Assembly: GCA_046262355.1 (NCBI GenBank)
Contig: JBHEMX010000064.1
Location: 1 to 13,460 of the forward strand
Reading direction: 5' to 3'
DNA from: DATADD01 sp046262355
GTDB lineage: Bacteria > Actinomycetota > CADDZG01 > WHSQ01
Length of the DNA stretch: 13,460 nt
Below the pieces are notes generated by a model that was not told the DNA's origin, did no database searches, and saw only the letters and a program-made list of their open reading frames with translations. Below, piece by piece: positions 6,758-13,371 of the stretch. Made by a program: the position numbers and the translations under genes. Positions within the stretch are counted from its first letter, which is position 1; the number at the start of each line of letters is the position of its first letter.

Positions 6758-6997
6758 TCAGCTCCAGGGCTGGCCGCGCTCGCAGGCTCTGCAGCGCGCC
6801 TCGTAGCCGAGGCCGTCGCGCGACGGCAGCGGCGCGCCGCAGAAATGACAGTGGTCGCGGCCACGGAACGAGTCCACGGCGCCGACGAAGGACCCGAGCA
6901 GGTGCTCGACCAGGACGCACACGGCGACGAAGACGGCGATCGCGACACCGAGCGCGGGAAGGCTCTCGAAGCCTCCCAAACCCGCATACGCGTCCAT
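6758..6997 (-). CDS. Small membrane protein with C-terminal zinc ribbon
   Basis: The 79-residue protein has one hydrophobic membrane segment at about residues 14-36 (Ala-Leu-Gly-Val-Ala-Ile-Ala-Val-Phe onward). A C-terminal zinc ribbon follows, with C50-H-F-C53 and C69-R-A-C72. The layout is that of a single-pass anchor carrying a small metal-stabilised knuckle, probably on the cytoplasmic side. I recognise no named family. It starts 20 nt after the pcrA stop without a strong ribosome site and is probably co-transcribed with pcrA. The paired CxxC motifs and the compact order of parts argue that it is real. Its function is unknown. Confidence 0.62.
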   Translation of the reverse strand: MDAYAGLGGFESLPALGVAIAVFVAVCVLVEHLLGSFVGAVDSFRGRDHCHFCGAPLPSRDGLGYEARCRACERGQPWS

Positions 6998-7016
6998 GGT
7001 ACTGGCAGCCTACGCG

Positions 7017-9167
7017 TCACACAGGTTTAAGCGGCGCGAGCGTGAGGTCGAGACGCTTCTCGCCTCCCACCTCCGGGAAGTTCACGGTTGCCTCCAGCCC
7101 CACCGCAGAGCGCTGGATCTCGAGGATGACGCCGCGGCCCCAACGATCGTGCTTGACCTCCTGGCCGACCTTGAAGCGAGCGGGATCACTTCCGCCCTTC
7201 GGGACTCGGCCGACGACGCGCGACGCGGAGTCGTCGCGCTCGGCGCGCCGCACTAGCTCCTCGGGGATCTCTGCAAGGAAGCGCGCCGGCGGATTGTAGT
7301 TCACTCCCCCCCAGAGGCTGCGCGACCACGCGTTGATCAGGTAGAGGCGCTGCTCGGCCCTCGTTATCCCCACGTAGCACAGCCGGCGCTCCTCCTCGAG
7401 CTGGTCCGGCTCGGACAGCGAGCGGATGTGCGGGAACACGCCCTCCTCCATGCCCACCATGAAGACGACGGGGAACTCGAGGCCCTTCGCGTTGTGCAGG
7501 GTCATGAACGTCACTCCGACCTCCTCGCCCGACGACACGTCCGTGTCGGTGATGAGCGCGATGTGCTCGAGGAAGTCGGTCAAAGAGCCGTCCGCCGTCG
7601 ATCCGTCGTACTCCCGTGCGACGCCGGCAAGCTCCTTGAGGTTCTCCTGGCGCGACAGCGCCTCGAACGAGCGCTCCGCAGCGAGCTCGAGCATGTACCC
7701 GCTGATGTCCCATGTGAGCTCGACGATCTCCGCCACGGGGGTGTCGTGCAAGGCCGCGAGCCGGATCTTCTCGAACAGGCGCGCGAGCTCCGCCGTCCCG
7801 CCGAGGGCGCGCCTCGAGATGCCCGGCACCTCGTCGGCGCGATCGAGCGCATCGCCGAGGCCGATGCCCTGGTCGCGCGCGAAGCCCGCCAGACGGGCCA
7901 GCGAAGCATCGCCGATGCCGCGGCGCGGCACCTGCGCTGCGCGCTCGACGCATACGGAGTCCTGCGCGTTCATCGCCGCGCGCAGCCACGCGATGATGTC
8001 CTTGACCTCCTTGCGTTCGTAGAAGCCGACTCCCCCGACCAGCTTGTAGGGAACCTCTTTGGAGGCAAAGACCTCTTCGAGCACGCGCGACTGAGCGTTC
8101 GTGCGATAGAACACCGCGACATCCGCCAGTTGGTGACCGTACTCGTCGCGCAGCCGCTTGATCTCCTCCGCGATCCAACCCGCCTCGTCGTGCTCGTTCT
8201 GCGCGTGGTAGCGCGTGATGGCGTCTCCGGCCACGGATTGGGTCCACAGGGACTTCGGCTTGCGCATGAGGTTGTTGCCGATGACGGCGTTGGCCGCATC
8301 GAGGATCGTCTTGGTCGACCGGTAGTTCTGTTCGAGCGTGATCACGCGTGCGTCGGGCCAATCGCGCTCGAAATCGAGCAGGTTCTTGATCGTTGCTCCG
8401 CGGAACGTGTAGATGCCCTGGTCGACGTCACCCACGACGAAGACGTTGCGGGACTTGCCACCCAGAAGCGTGGGAAGGCGCGCCTGCGCGTGATTGGTGT
8501 CCTGGAACTCGTCCACGAGCACGTGCAGGAAGCGCGCGCGATAGTGCTCGAGCACCTCGGGGTCGCGGTCGAACAGCTCGACCGTGCGCATGATGAGGTC
8601 GTCGAAGTCAAACGCAGAAGCCTCGCGCAGCCTTTGCTGGTACTGCACGTACACGTCGGCGATCGTGCGCTCCCACGGATTCGAAGCGAAGTCCGAATAC
8701 AGCCCCGCGTTCATGAGCTTGTTCTTTGCATCGGAGATCGTCGCCGCTACCGCGCGCGGCGGGATCCGCTTGGGATCGATGTTGAGGTCTTTGAGGCACG
8801 CCTTGATGAGCCTCTCGGAATCGGCGGAGTCGTAGATCGAGAAGGACGAGCGGTACCCGAGGCGGGGGGCCTCGCGGCGCAGGATCCGCACGCACGCCGA
8901 GTGGAACGTCGACACCCACATGGTGTCGGCCACCCGCCCGACGAGCTCCGCGACGCGCCGCTTCATCTCGTTCGCCGCCTTGTTCGTGAAGGTGATCGCC
9001 AGGATGTCGAACGGCGACACCCCGGAGCGCACGAGGTGGGCGATCCGGTACGTGAGCACCCTCGTCTTGCCCGAGCCCGCGCCGGCCACCACCATCACGG
9101 GGCCCTCGCCGTGGGTCACCGCCTCGCGCTGGACCGGGTTGAGCTCCGCCAGGAAGTCATCTTGCAT
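7017..9167 (-). CDS. pcrA: PcrA/UvrD-type superfamily 1A DNA helicase
   Basis: This 716-residue 3'-5' DNA helicase is of the PcrA/UvrD class, acting in excision repair, replication-fork maintenance and removal of stalled polymerase. Motifs appear in order: the Q-motif LNPVQREAV, Walker A GAGSGKT (29-35), TFTNKAANEM (59-68), Walker B VDEFQDTN (218-225), GDVDQGIYTFRGA (246-258), the QNYRST motif (280-285), TLHNAKGLEF and YVGITRAEQRLYL. The C-terminus ends in the Tudor-like module (VGQEVKHDRWGRGVI) that in PcrA contacts RNA polymerase. The start at 9167 gives the family N-terminus; the open frame continues 31 codons upstream with unrelated residues. No ribosome site precedes the ATG, but GATAAT ends 7 nt before it, so the mRNA may be leaderless. 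UvrD is the alternative name; the C-terminal module favours PcrA. Confidence 0.97.
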   Translation of the reverse strand: MQDDFLAELNPVQREAVTHGEGPVMVVAGAGSGKTRVLTYRIAHLVRSGVSPFDILAITFTNKAANEMKRRVAELVGRVADTMWVSTFHSACVRILRREAPRLGYRSSFSIYDSADSERLIKACLKDLNIDPKRIPPRAVAATISDAKNKLMNAGLYSDFASNPWERTIADVYVQYQQRLREASAFDFDDLIMRTVELFDRDPEVLEHYRARFLHVLVDEFQDTNHAQARLPTLLGGKSRNVFVVGDVDQGIYTFRGATIKNLLDFERDWPDARVITLEQNYRSTKTILDAANAVIGNNLMRKPKSLWTQSVAGDAITRYHAQNEHDEAGWIAEEIKRLRDEYGHQLADVAVFYRTNAQSRVLEEVFASKEVPYKLVGGVGFYERKEVKDIIAWLRAAMNAQDSVCVERAAQVPRRGIGDASLARLAGFARDQGIGLGDALDRADEVPGISRRALGGTAELARLFEKIRLAALHDTPVAEIVELTWDISGYMLELAAERSFEALSRQENLKELAGVAREYDGSTADGSLTDFLEHIALITDTDVSSGEEVGVTFMTLHNAKGLEFPVVFMVGMEEGVFPHIRSLSEPDQLEEERRLCYVGITRAEQRLYLINAWSRSLWGGVNYNPPARFLAEIPEELVRRAERDDSASRVVGRVPKGGSDPARFKVGQEVKHDRWGRGVILEIQRSAVGLEATVNFPEVGGEKRLDLTLAPLKPV

Positions 9168-9279
9168 GGTTGTGATTATCCGCCGACTCGAGTGGGGGTG
9201 GGATCGCCGCAACCGTGCCGAGTGGGTGAGGGGTTGCCGTATGCGGGATCTGCCACGCACTCGGCGCCGATCGGAGACG
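9168..9279. promoter_or_regulatory. guaA-pcrA intergenic region with inverted repeats
   Basis: This 112-bp gap separates guaA from pcrA on the minus strand. It holds two inverted repeats: GCCGAGTG (9217-9224) with CACTCGGC (9258-9265), and GCAACC (9209-9214) with GGTTGC (9232-9237). They overlap, so they could be alternative folds. A GATAAT-like -10 on the minus strand lies just before the pcrA ATG. The region may end guaA transcription and start pcrA, but there is no U-tract and no clear -35 box. Confidence 0.35.
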
Positions 9280-10812
9280 CTATTCCCACTCGATCGTGCC
9301 CGGCGGCTTCGAGGTGATGTCGTAGGCGACGCGGTTGACGCCCGGGACCTCGTTGACGATGCGACTCGAGATGCGCCCGAGCAGCTCGTACGGGAGGCGC
9401 GCCCAATCCGCGGTCATGGCGTCCTCGCTGGTGACCGCCCGCAGAACGATCGGGTAGCCGTAGGTCCGCTCGTCTCCCATCACGCCGACCGAGCGCACCG
9501 CGAGCAGCACGGCGAAGGCCTGCCAGATCGTGCGTTGGAGATCGGCCCGCTTGACCTCCTCGACGACGATCGCATCGGCCGCCCGCAGGAGCTCGAGGCG
9601 CTCCGCCGTGACGTCTCCGACGATGCGCACGGCGAGTCCCGGGCCCGGGAACGGCTGCCGCCACACGATGTCCTCGGGCAGGCCGAGCTCCTCGCCGACC
9701 CTGCGGACCTCGTCCTTGAAAAGGTTGCGCAGCGGCTCGACGAGCGTGAACGCAATGTCCTCCGGAAGCCCGCCGACGTTGTGGTGGCTCTTGATGCGCG
9801 CGGCCGAGCGCGTCCCCGACTCGATCACGTCGGGATACAGCGTCCCCTGGACGAGGAAGCGGGCATCGCCGACCTCCTCGCGTGCGACCTCCTCGAAGGT
9901 GCGGATGAAGGTCTCGCCGATCAGCTTGCGCTTGTCCTCGGGATCGGTCACTCCGGCGAGCCGCTCCAGGAAACGATCCGCGGCCTTCACGTGCACGAGA
10001 TCGACGGCGAGGTGGCGCCTGAAGGTCTCGTCCACGTGTTCGGCCTCACCGGCCCGCAGGAGCCCATGGTCGACGAAGACGCAGGTGAGCTGATCACCGA
10101 CCGCCCGATGCACGAGCGCCGCGGCCACCGACGAGTCGACGCCACCCGACAGCGCGCACACGACCCGGGCGTCGCCGACGAGTTTTCGCACCTCGTCGAT
10201 GGCGCTCTCGATGATCGAGGTCATCGTCCAAGTTGGGCTCAGGTCACAGCCCTCATAGAGGAAATTCTTGAGGACCTCGAGACCCTTGGCGGTGTGTGTC
10301 ACTTCGGGATGGAACTGCACCCCGTAGAGACCTCTGGCGCGGTCCTCGAAGGCCGCCACCGGAGACGCGTCGGTGGACGCCGTGGCGCTGAAGCCGTCGG
10401 GCGCACGCACGATCGCATCGTTGTGGCTCATCCACACGTCTTGCTCACTCGGGAGCTCCGCGAACAGCACCGAGCCCGGCGCGCGCACGTGCAGGTCGGT
10501 CGGGCCGAACTCGGCGGTCCCCGTGCGAGCGACCTCGCCCCCGAGAGCCTGAGCCATCGCCTGCTGTCCGTAGCAGATCCCGAGCACGGGGATCCCCAGA
10601 TCGAACAGCTTGGGATCGACGGCCGGCGCGCCCGGAGCGTAGACGGAGTCGGGGCCGCCCGAGAGCACTATCCCCGCCGGCCGCTCCTGTGCGATGGCCG
10701 TCACAGGACGATCGTGAGGCACGATCTCGGAGAGGATCCTGCATTCGCGGATGCGGCGTGCGATGAGCTGTGCGTACTGAGCGCCGTAGTCGACGACGAA
10801 CACCTTCTGCAT
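9280..10812 (-). CDS. guaA: GMP synthase (glutamine-hydrolysing)
   Basis: GuaA converts XMP to GMP using ATP and glutamine, the last step of de novo guanine nucleotide synthesis. The 510-residue product has both parts in the usual order. The class-I glutamine amidotransferase spans about 1-190, with nucleophile C80 in GICYGQQ and the H168/E170 pair in FHPE. The N-type ATP pyrophosphatase domain carries the P-loop SGGVDSS (222-228). The C-terminal dimerisation domain ends in the family signature Thr-Ile-Glu-Trp-Glu. FPGPGLAVR is also present. The length is standard. The start follows a GGTGAG ribosome site placed 8 nt after the stop of the methyltransferase gene, so the two are co-transcribed and probably coupled. 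Confidence 0.98.
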   Translation of the reverse strand: MQKVFVVDYGAQYAQLIARRIRECRILSEIVPHDRPVTAIAQERPAGIVLSGGPDSVYAPGAPAVDPKLFDLGIPVLGICYGQQAMAQALGGEVARTGTAEFGPTDLHVRAPGSVLFAELPSEQDVWMSHNDAIVRAPDGFSATASTDASPVAAFEDRARGLYGVQFHPEVTHTAKGLEVLKNFLYEGCDLSPTWTMTSIIESAIDEVRKLVGDARVVCALSGGVDSSVAAALVHRAVGDQLTCVFVDHGLLRAGEAEHVDETFRRHLAVDLVHVKAADRFLERLAGVTDPEDKRKLIGETFIRTFEEVAREEVGDARFLVQGTLYPDVIESGTRSAARIKSHHNVGGLPEDIAFTLVEPLRNLFKDEVRRVGEELGLPEDIVWRQPFPGPGLAVRIVGDVTAERLELLRAADAIVVEEVKRADLQRTIWQAFAVLLAVRSVGVMGDERTYGYPIVLRAVTSEDAMTADWARLPYELLGRISSRIVNEVPGVNRVAYDITSKPPGTIEWE

Positions 10813-10820
10813 AGCTCACC

Positions 10821-11717
10821 CTACCGCGCCGCCCGGGGCCCTCCTCGGCTCTTGCGGGCCTCGACGACGATGCTGAGGCGGTCGGAATCCGATGCCGCGC
10901 CGTGGTCCTCGAGGCCTGCCTTTCGGCAGATCCGGCGCAGCTTCGCGCCGAGGTCCTCGGACACCTCGAGCAGCATCCAGCCGCCGGGCTTCAGCCACTC
11001 GGGGGCCTCTGCGACCGCGCTGCGGATGAGCTCCAGACCGTCGGCCGACTCGTCGGTGAGCATGAATGCGGGCTCGTAGTCGATGACCTCCGAGGGCAGG
11101 TCCTCGACCTCGTCCGGCGGCACGTAGGGAATGTGTCCCGTGATCACGTCGACCGTGCCCCTGAGACGGCGCGGCAGCGCCTCGAACATGTCCCCGCGCC
11201 GGAAGGTCACGTTGTCCAGCCCGAGGCGGCGGGCGTTCTCGCGCCCCTGTCTCAGCCCCTCGTCGTCGATGTCGGCTCCCCACACATCGGCCTCGGGGAA
11301 TTCATCCGCGATGCCGAGCGCGATCGGGCCGGCTCCCGTGCAGACGTCGACGATCACGGGAGCGCGACGGTTGCGGAGGCGGCGCGCCGCGCGCGCGCAG
11401 GTGAGCTCCGACGACGGGCGGGGCACGAAGGCGCCGGGCCGCACCTTGAGGTCGAGCCCGTAGAACTCGATGTGGCCCGTCAGCATGGGGAACGGCTCCC
11501 CTCCGGCGCGCCGGGCTACCAGCGAGAGATACCGGCGCCGCACGGGAGGCCGAGGCTCCTCGTCGAGGTCGAGGTCGTCGACGTCGACGGCGTGGCACAG
11601 AGCGAGGAGCTCCTCCGCCTCGCGACGGTTGTCGTGGTCCTCGAAGATGTGCGTGGAGTCGGCGAGCACTCGCTCGCCGAGATCGAGAAGTTGCCGGACG
11701 CTCCGAGGGCCGCTCAC
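10821..11717 (-). CDS. HemK/PrmC-family SAM-dependent methyltransferase with altered NPPY motif
   Basis: The 298-residue protein (GTG start at 11717) has the PrmC layout. An N-terminal helical domain leads to GEPFPMLTGHIEF (73-85) and the VPRPSSE segment (98-104, equivalent to IPRPETE). The SAM-binding loop DVCTGAG is at 124-130, with an acidic strand end at D149. The catalytic NPPY tetrapeptide, which in PrmC binds the target glutamine, reads HIPY here (195-198, inside GHIPYVP). True release-factor N5-glutamine methyltransferases keep the Asn, so the substrate may differ. The start is uncertain. A GTG at 11741 is also in frame, neither has a clear ribosome site, and the open frame runs back to 12011 through repeat DNA, which I exclude. 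It is coupled to guaA. Confidence 0.83.
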   Translation of the reverse strand: MSGPRSVRQLLDLGERVLADSTHIFEDHDNRREAEELLALCHAVDVDDLDLDEEPRPPVRRRYLSLVARRAGGEPFPMLTGHIEFYGLDLKVRPGAFVPRPSSELTCARAARRLRNRRAPVIVDVCTGAGPIALGIADEFPEADVWGADIDDEGLRQGRENARRLGLDNVTFRRGDMFEALPRRLRGTVDVITGHIPYVPPDEVEDLPSEVIDYEPAFMLTDESADGLELIRSAVAEAPEWLKPGGWMLLEVSEDLGAKLRRICRKAGLEDHGAASDSDRLSIVVEARKSRGGPRAAR

Positions 11718-12052
11718 GACGGCGCATAGTACTTGGCCCACCGTCGCCGGGGGAGTCGCGGCCCGGAGTCTGTCGGGTCGCAACGATGGGCGCGGCGCCG
11801 CCGGACCTCGCCGGCGCGCCGAACCTCTTGCAGTTGCGCACGGCAGGCGTGTCTCAACGCAAGGAGGAAGGCGTGTCAGAAGCATCGAGCGGTCCGAGGC
11901 TTCGGCCTGGGATCCTCGCCCGAGGCTTCGCCGCTGGGATCCTCTGCCCGCGGCTTCGCTCTGGGCGGCGCGCCGAACCTCTTTCATCTGCGCACGCCAG
12001 GCGTGTCTCACCGCAAGAAGGATCGAGCGGTCCGAGGCTTTCCGCCTTCCAC
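11718..12052. other. Gene-free gap between the Lrp regulator and the methyltransferase
   Basis: This 335-bp stretch separates the stop of the Lrp-type gene from the start of the methyltransferase. No frame in it reads like a protein; the open frames are repeat-derived and rich in Arg, Ala and Ser. It contains the direct repeat listed separately. Any promoter for the methyltransferase-guaA unit should lie here. I see none that is convincing. Confidence 0.5.
11813..12040. repeat. Imperfect direct repeat pair with short repeats between
   Basis: Copy 1 (11813-11902, 90 bp) and copy 2 (11967-12040, 74 bp) both begin GGCGCGCCGAACCTCTT and end ATCGAGCGGTCCGAGGCTT. The leading 55 bp differ at six positions, and the final 19 bp are identical. 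Copy 2 lacks a 16-bp block present in copy 1 before the ATCGAG. Between the copies, a unit of about 27 bp built on GAGGCTTCG and CTGGGATCCTC is repeated in degenerate form. The copies are 154 bp apart. The element looks like a non-coding dispersed or tandem repeat, not a gene. Confidence 0.75.
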
Positions 12053-12553
12053 TCAGGCAGAGGTCGGGATCTCGAGCTCTTCCTCTTCCGGCACCTCGAT
12101 CGTCGGCTTCTCGAGCTCGGTCGAGAGCACGATCGTGGTGCGCGTGCGCGCGACGCCGCGGATCGAGCGGATCCTACGGAGCAGCCGTTCGAGGTCCCTG
12201 TTGGTCCGCGTGCGGATCTTGATCATGTAGCAGTCCTCGCCGGCGATGCGGTGGAACTCGAGGACATCGGGCTCCTCGCAGATGCGAGCGACGATCGGAT
12301 CGTCGGCGGCGAACTCGTTGCCCTCGGACAACGTCACCATGACGAAGGAAACGTGGAAGAGACCGAGGGCCTCGGGATCGAGCACACAGGTGTACCCGGC
12401 GACCACGCCGCGATGCTCGAGCTTGCGGACGCGATCGTGGACCGCCGGCCCCGAGAGACCGACGGCCTTGGCGATCGCCGCATGCGACATGCGGCCGTCC
12501 TCGCGCAACAGCTTGAGGATGTTCCGGTCGACGTTGTCGAGACCGGCAGCCAT
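12053..12553 (-). CDS. Lrp/AsnC-family transcriptional regulator
   Basis: This 166-residue regulator is of the feast/famine type. The N-terminal winged helix-turn-helix covers about residues 5-55 (LDNVDRNILKLL, then a recognition helix around AKAVGLSGPAVHDRVRKLE). The Tyr-Thr linker follows, then the RAM ligand-sensing domain (about 65-145) with the Gly-Glu-Asp-Cys-Tyr turn that forms the effector pocket. An acidic tail follows the RAM fold. Family members are octameric DNA-binding proteins that sense amino acids and often regulate themselves. It starts 2 nt after the stop of a tiny upstream ORF, which suggests coupling, since its own ribosome site is weak. The effector and targets cannot be read from sequence. 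Confidence 0.93.
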   Translation of the reverse strand: MAAGLDNVDRNILKLLREDGRMSHAAIAKAVGLSGPAVHDRVRKLEHRGVVAGYTCVLDPEALGLFHVSFVMVTLSEGNEFAADDPIVARICEEPDVLEFHRIAGEDCYMIKIRTRTNRDLERLLRRIRSIRGVARTRTTIVLSTELEKPTIEVPEEEELEIPTSA

Positions 12554-12555
12554 CG

Positions 12556-12669
12556 CTACCGGTCCCGACGCGGTCGACGGCCTCGCACGGGCCGCTCCAG
12601 TCGGGGGGACTTCGCCGGCGGCCGCAGCGCGGGGTCGAGCTTGTAGAGCACGAAACTCATCAATCTCAT
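12556..12669 (-). CDS. Possible 37-residue basic peptide upstream of the Lrp-type gene
   Basis: A tiny frame starts at ATG 12669, preceded by AGAGGAAAGTGAG, a good ribosome-site region. It ends in TAG only 2 nt before the regulator's ATG. The first residues are hydrophobic (MRLMSFVLYKL) and the rest is rich in Arg and Pro. There is no homology that I recognise. Its value may lie in bringing ribosomes to the regulator's start, not in the peptide itself. The start-stop spacing on both sides, not the peptide sequence, is the evidence. Confidence 0.38.
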   Translation of the reverse strand: MRLMSFVLYKLDPALRPPAKSPRLERPVRGRRPRRDR

Positions 12670-12673
12670 CGAC

Positions 12674-12814
12674 TCACTTTCCTCTAGCGGGGGTGTGGAC
12701 CCAGTCGTTGCCGTCCCTCGAATCGACTCCGACGAGCACCGGCAGAACAACGAACACAAGCAGTATCAGCCCTAAGAAAACCAGGTCATCAGCCGTTTGG
12801 ATCACCCCTTTCAA
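12674..12814 (-). CDS. Possible 46-residue single-pass membrane peptide
   Basis: The frame begins at TTG 12814, with GGAGAG 6 nt upstream; a GTG at 12805 is an alternative start. It encodes about ten polar residues, a strongly hydrophobic segment (residues 11-30, rich in Leu and Val), and a short polar tail (DSRDGNDWVH onward). The stop lies 4 nt before the ATG of the next tiny ORF. I recognise no family. The clean membrane segment, ribosome site and tight spacing make a real small membrane protein plausible, co-expressed with the Lrp-type regulator from the promoter just upstream. Confidence 0.45.
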   Translation of the reverse strand: MKGVIQTADDLVFLGLILLVFVVLPVLVGVDSRDGNDWVHTPARGK

Positions 12815-12841
12815 AGGTATCTCTCCAACTTCACGAAGGAA

Positions 12842-12871
12842 AAGATACCACTCGTCCCGGCGCTGGGTCAA
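12842..12871 (-). promoter_or_regulatory. Candidate sigma-70-type promoter for the small-ORF/Lrp operon
   Basis: On the minus strand, TTGACC (12871-12866) matches five of six bases of a -35 box. It is followed after 18 bp by TATCTT (12847-12842), which matches four of six of a -10 box. The expected start point lies near 12835, just before the GGAGAG ribosome site of the first tiny ORF. The area is clearly less GC-rich than its surroundings, as expected for a promoter. Confidence 0.45.
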
Positions 12872-13047
12872 GTTATCTTCAAGGTGGTCGAAGGTGATTG
12901 GCTAAGAAACCATTGCGACAAGGTTAATCTGCCTCGGTTCCTGAGGCTCAGGTCCCCGCTCTCTGGGAAGCCCCCTGAGGCCCCGGCCTCCGCTCCGGCT
13001 CGCCGGGATCCTCCCACTTGGACCTGTACCGTCGCTGAGCCCGGTAG

Positions 13048-13213
13048 ATGTGGCCGGGGGACCAAGAGCCCTCCACCGCGGCTGGGCGAGGGTCCAGGGC
13101 CTGAGGTCGCGGCGCGCCGGGGGCTGGGCGCGCCGGTGAATGTGGCCGGGCGACCAAGAGCCCACCACCGCCGCCCGGCGAGGGTCCAGGGCCTGAGGTC
13201 GCGGCGCGCCGGG
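13048..13213. repeat. 92-bp-period tandem direct repeat
   Basis: Two adjacent units begin ATGTGGCCGGG at 13048 and 13140. The first 74 bp of each (13048-13121 and 13140-13213) differ at only five positions, including an identical run through CGAGGGTCCAGGGCCTGAGG. A shorter related tail fills the rest of the 92-bp period. The second unit holds an inverted repeat, GCCGGGCG (13145-13152) with CGCCCGGC (13172-13179), which the first unit has lost. Confidence 0.8.
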
Positions 13214-13238
13214 GTCCGGGCGCCGCTTGCGGTTCGCT

Positions 13239-13314
13239 CCGGTGGGCGGCGCGCGGGATCCCGGTGGGCGGCGCGCGGGATCCCGGTGGGCCCGGTTGGG
13301 CGGCGCGCGGGATC
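13239..13314. repeat. 22-bp tandem repeat, three copies
   Basis: The unit CCGGTGGGCGGCGCGCGGGA, followed by TC, occurs perfectly twice in tandem (13239-13260 and 13261-13282). A partial unit (13283-13291) and a third copy with a one-base insertion (13292-13314) follow. The GCGCGC core makes each unit locally palindromic. It is non-coding in any convincing frame. Confidence 0.8.
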
Positions 13315-13371
13315 GCGGTCGGCTCCGGTGGTCGGCTGCCGGGTCCGGACGCTGATGTTAAATAGGGTGCT

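Larger units (their letters stand above)
12872..13371. other. Repeat-rich intergenic region between divergent genes
   Basis: About 500 bp lie between the Lrp-operon promoter (minus) and the plus-strand gene at 13372. The first 70 bp are moderately AT-rich and could carry upstream regulatory sites. The rest is very GC-rich, with the two repeat blocks listed separately. A minus-strand frame runs through most of it (12868-13419), but its product is low-complexity Arg/Pro/Gly/Ala made by the repeats, so I do not call a gene. No RNA gene was recognised. Confidence 0.5.

Noticed and set aside
9168..9260. A 31-residue N-terminal extension of PcrA
   Set aside because: The Arg/Ser/His-rich extension is unlike helicase N-termini, and the family start pattern begins at the ATG at 9167.
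7428..9317. A 629-codon plus-strand open frame opposite pcrA
   Set aside because: It is complementary to every pcrA motif and has no ribosome site or recognisable domain.
8920..11079. A 719-codon open frame on the plus strand opposite pcrA, guaA and the methyltransferase
   Set aside because: It crosses three real genes and their gaps. The translation is low-complexity Arg/Asp/His-rich with no motif, so it is a codon-bias artefact.
11718..12011. A 98-residue N-terminal extension of the methyltransferase
   Set aside because: The extension is repeat DNA translated into Arg/Ala/Ser-rich sequence. PrmC-type proteins begin near the GTG at 11717.
13239..13314. A short CRISPR-like array
   Set aside because: The 22-bp units are directly adjacent with no unique spacers, and no cas gene is nearby, so this is a simple tandem repeat.
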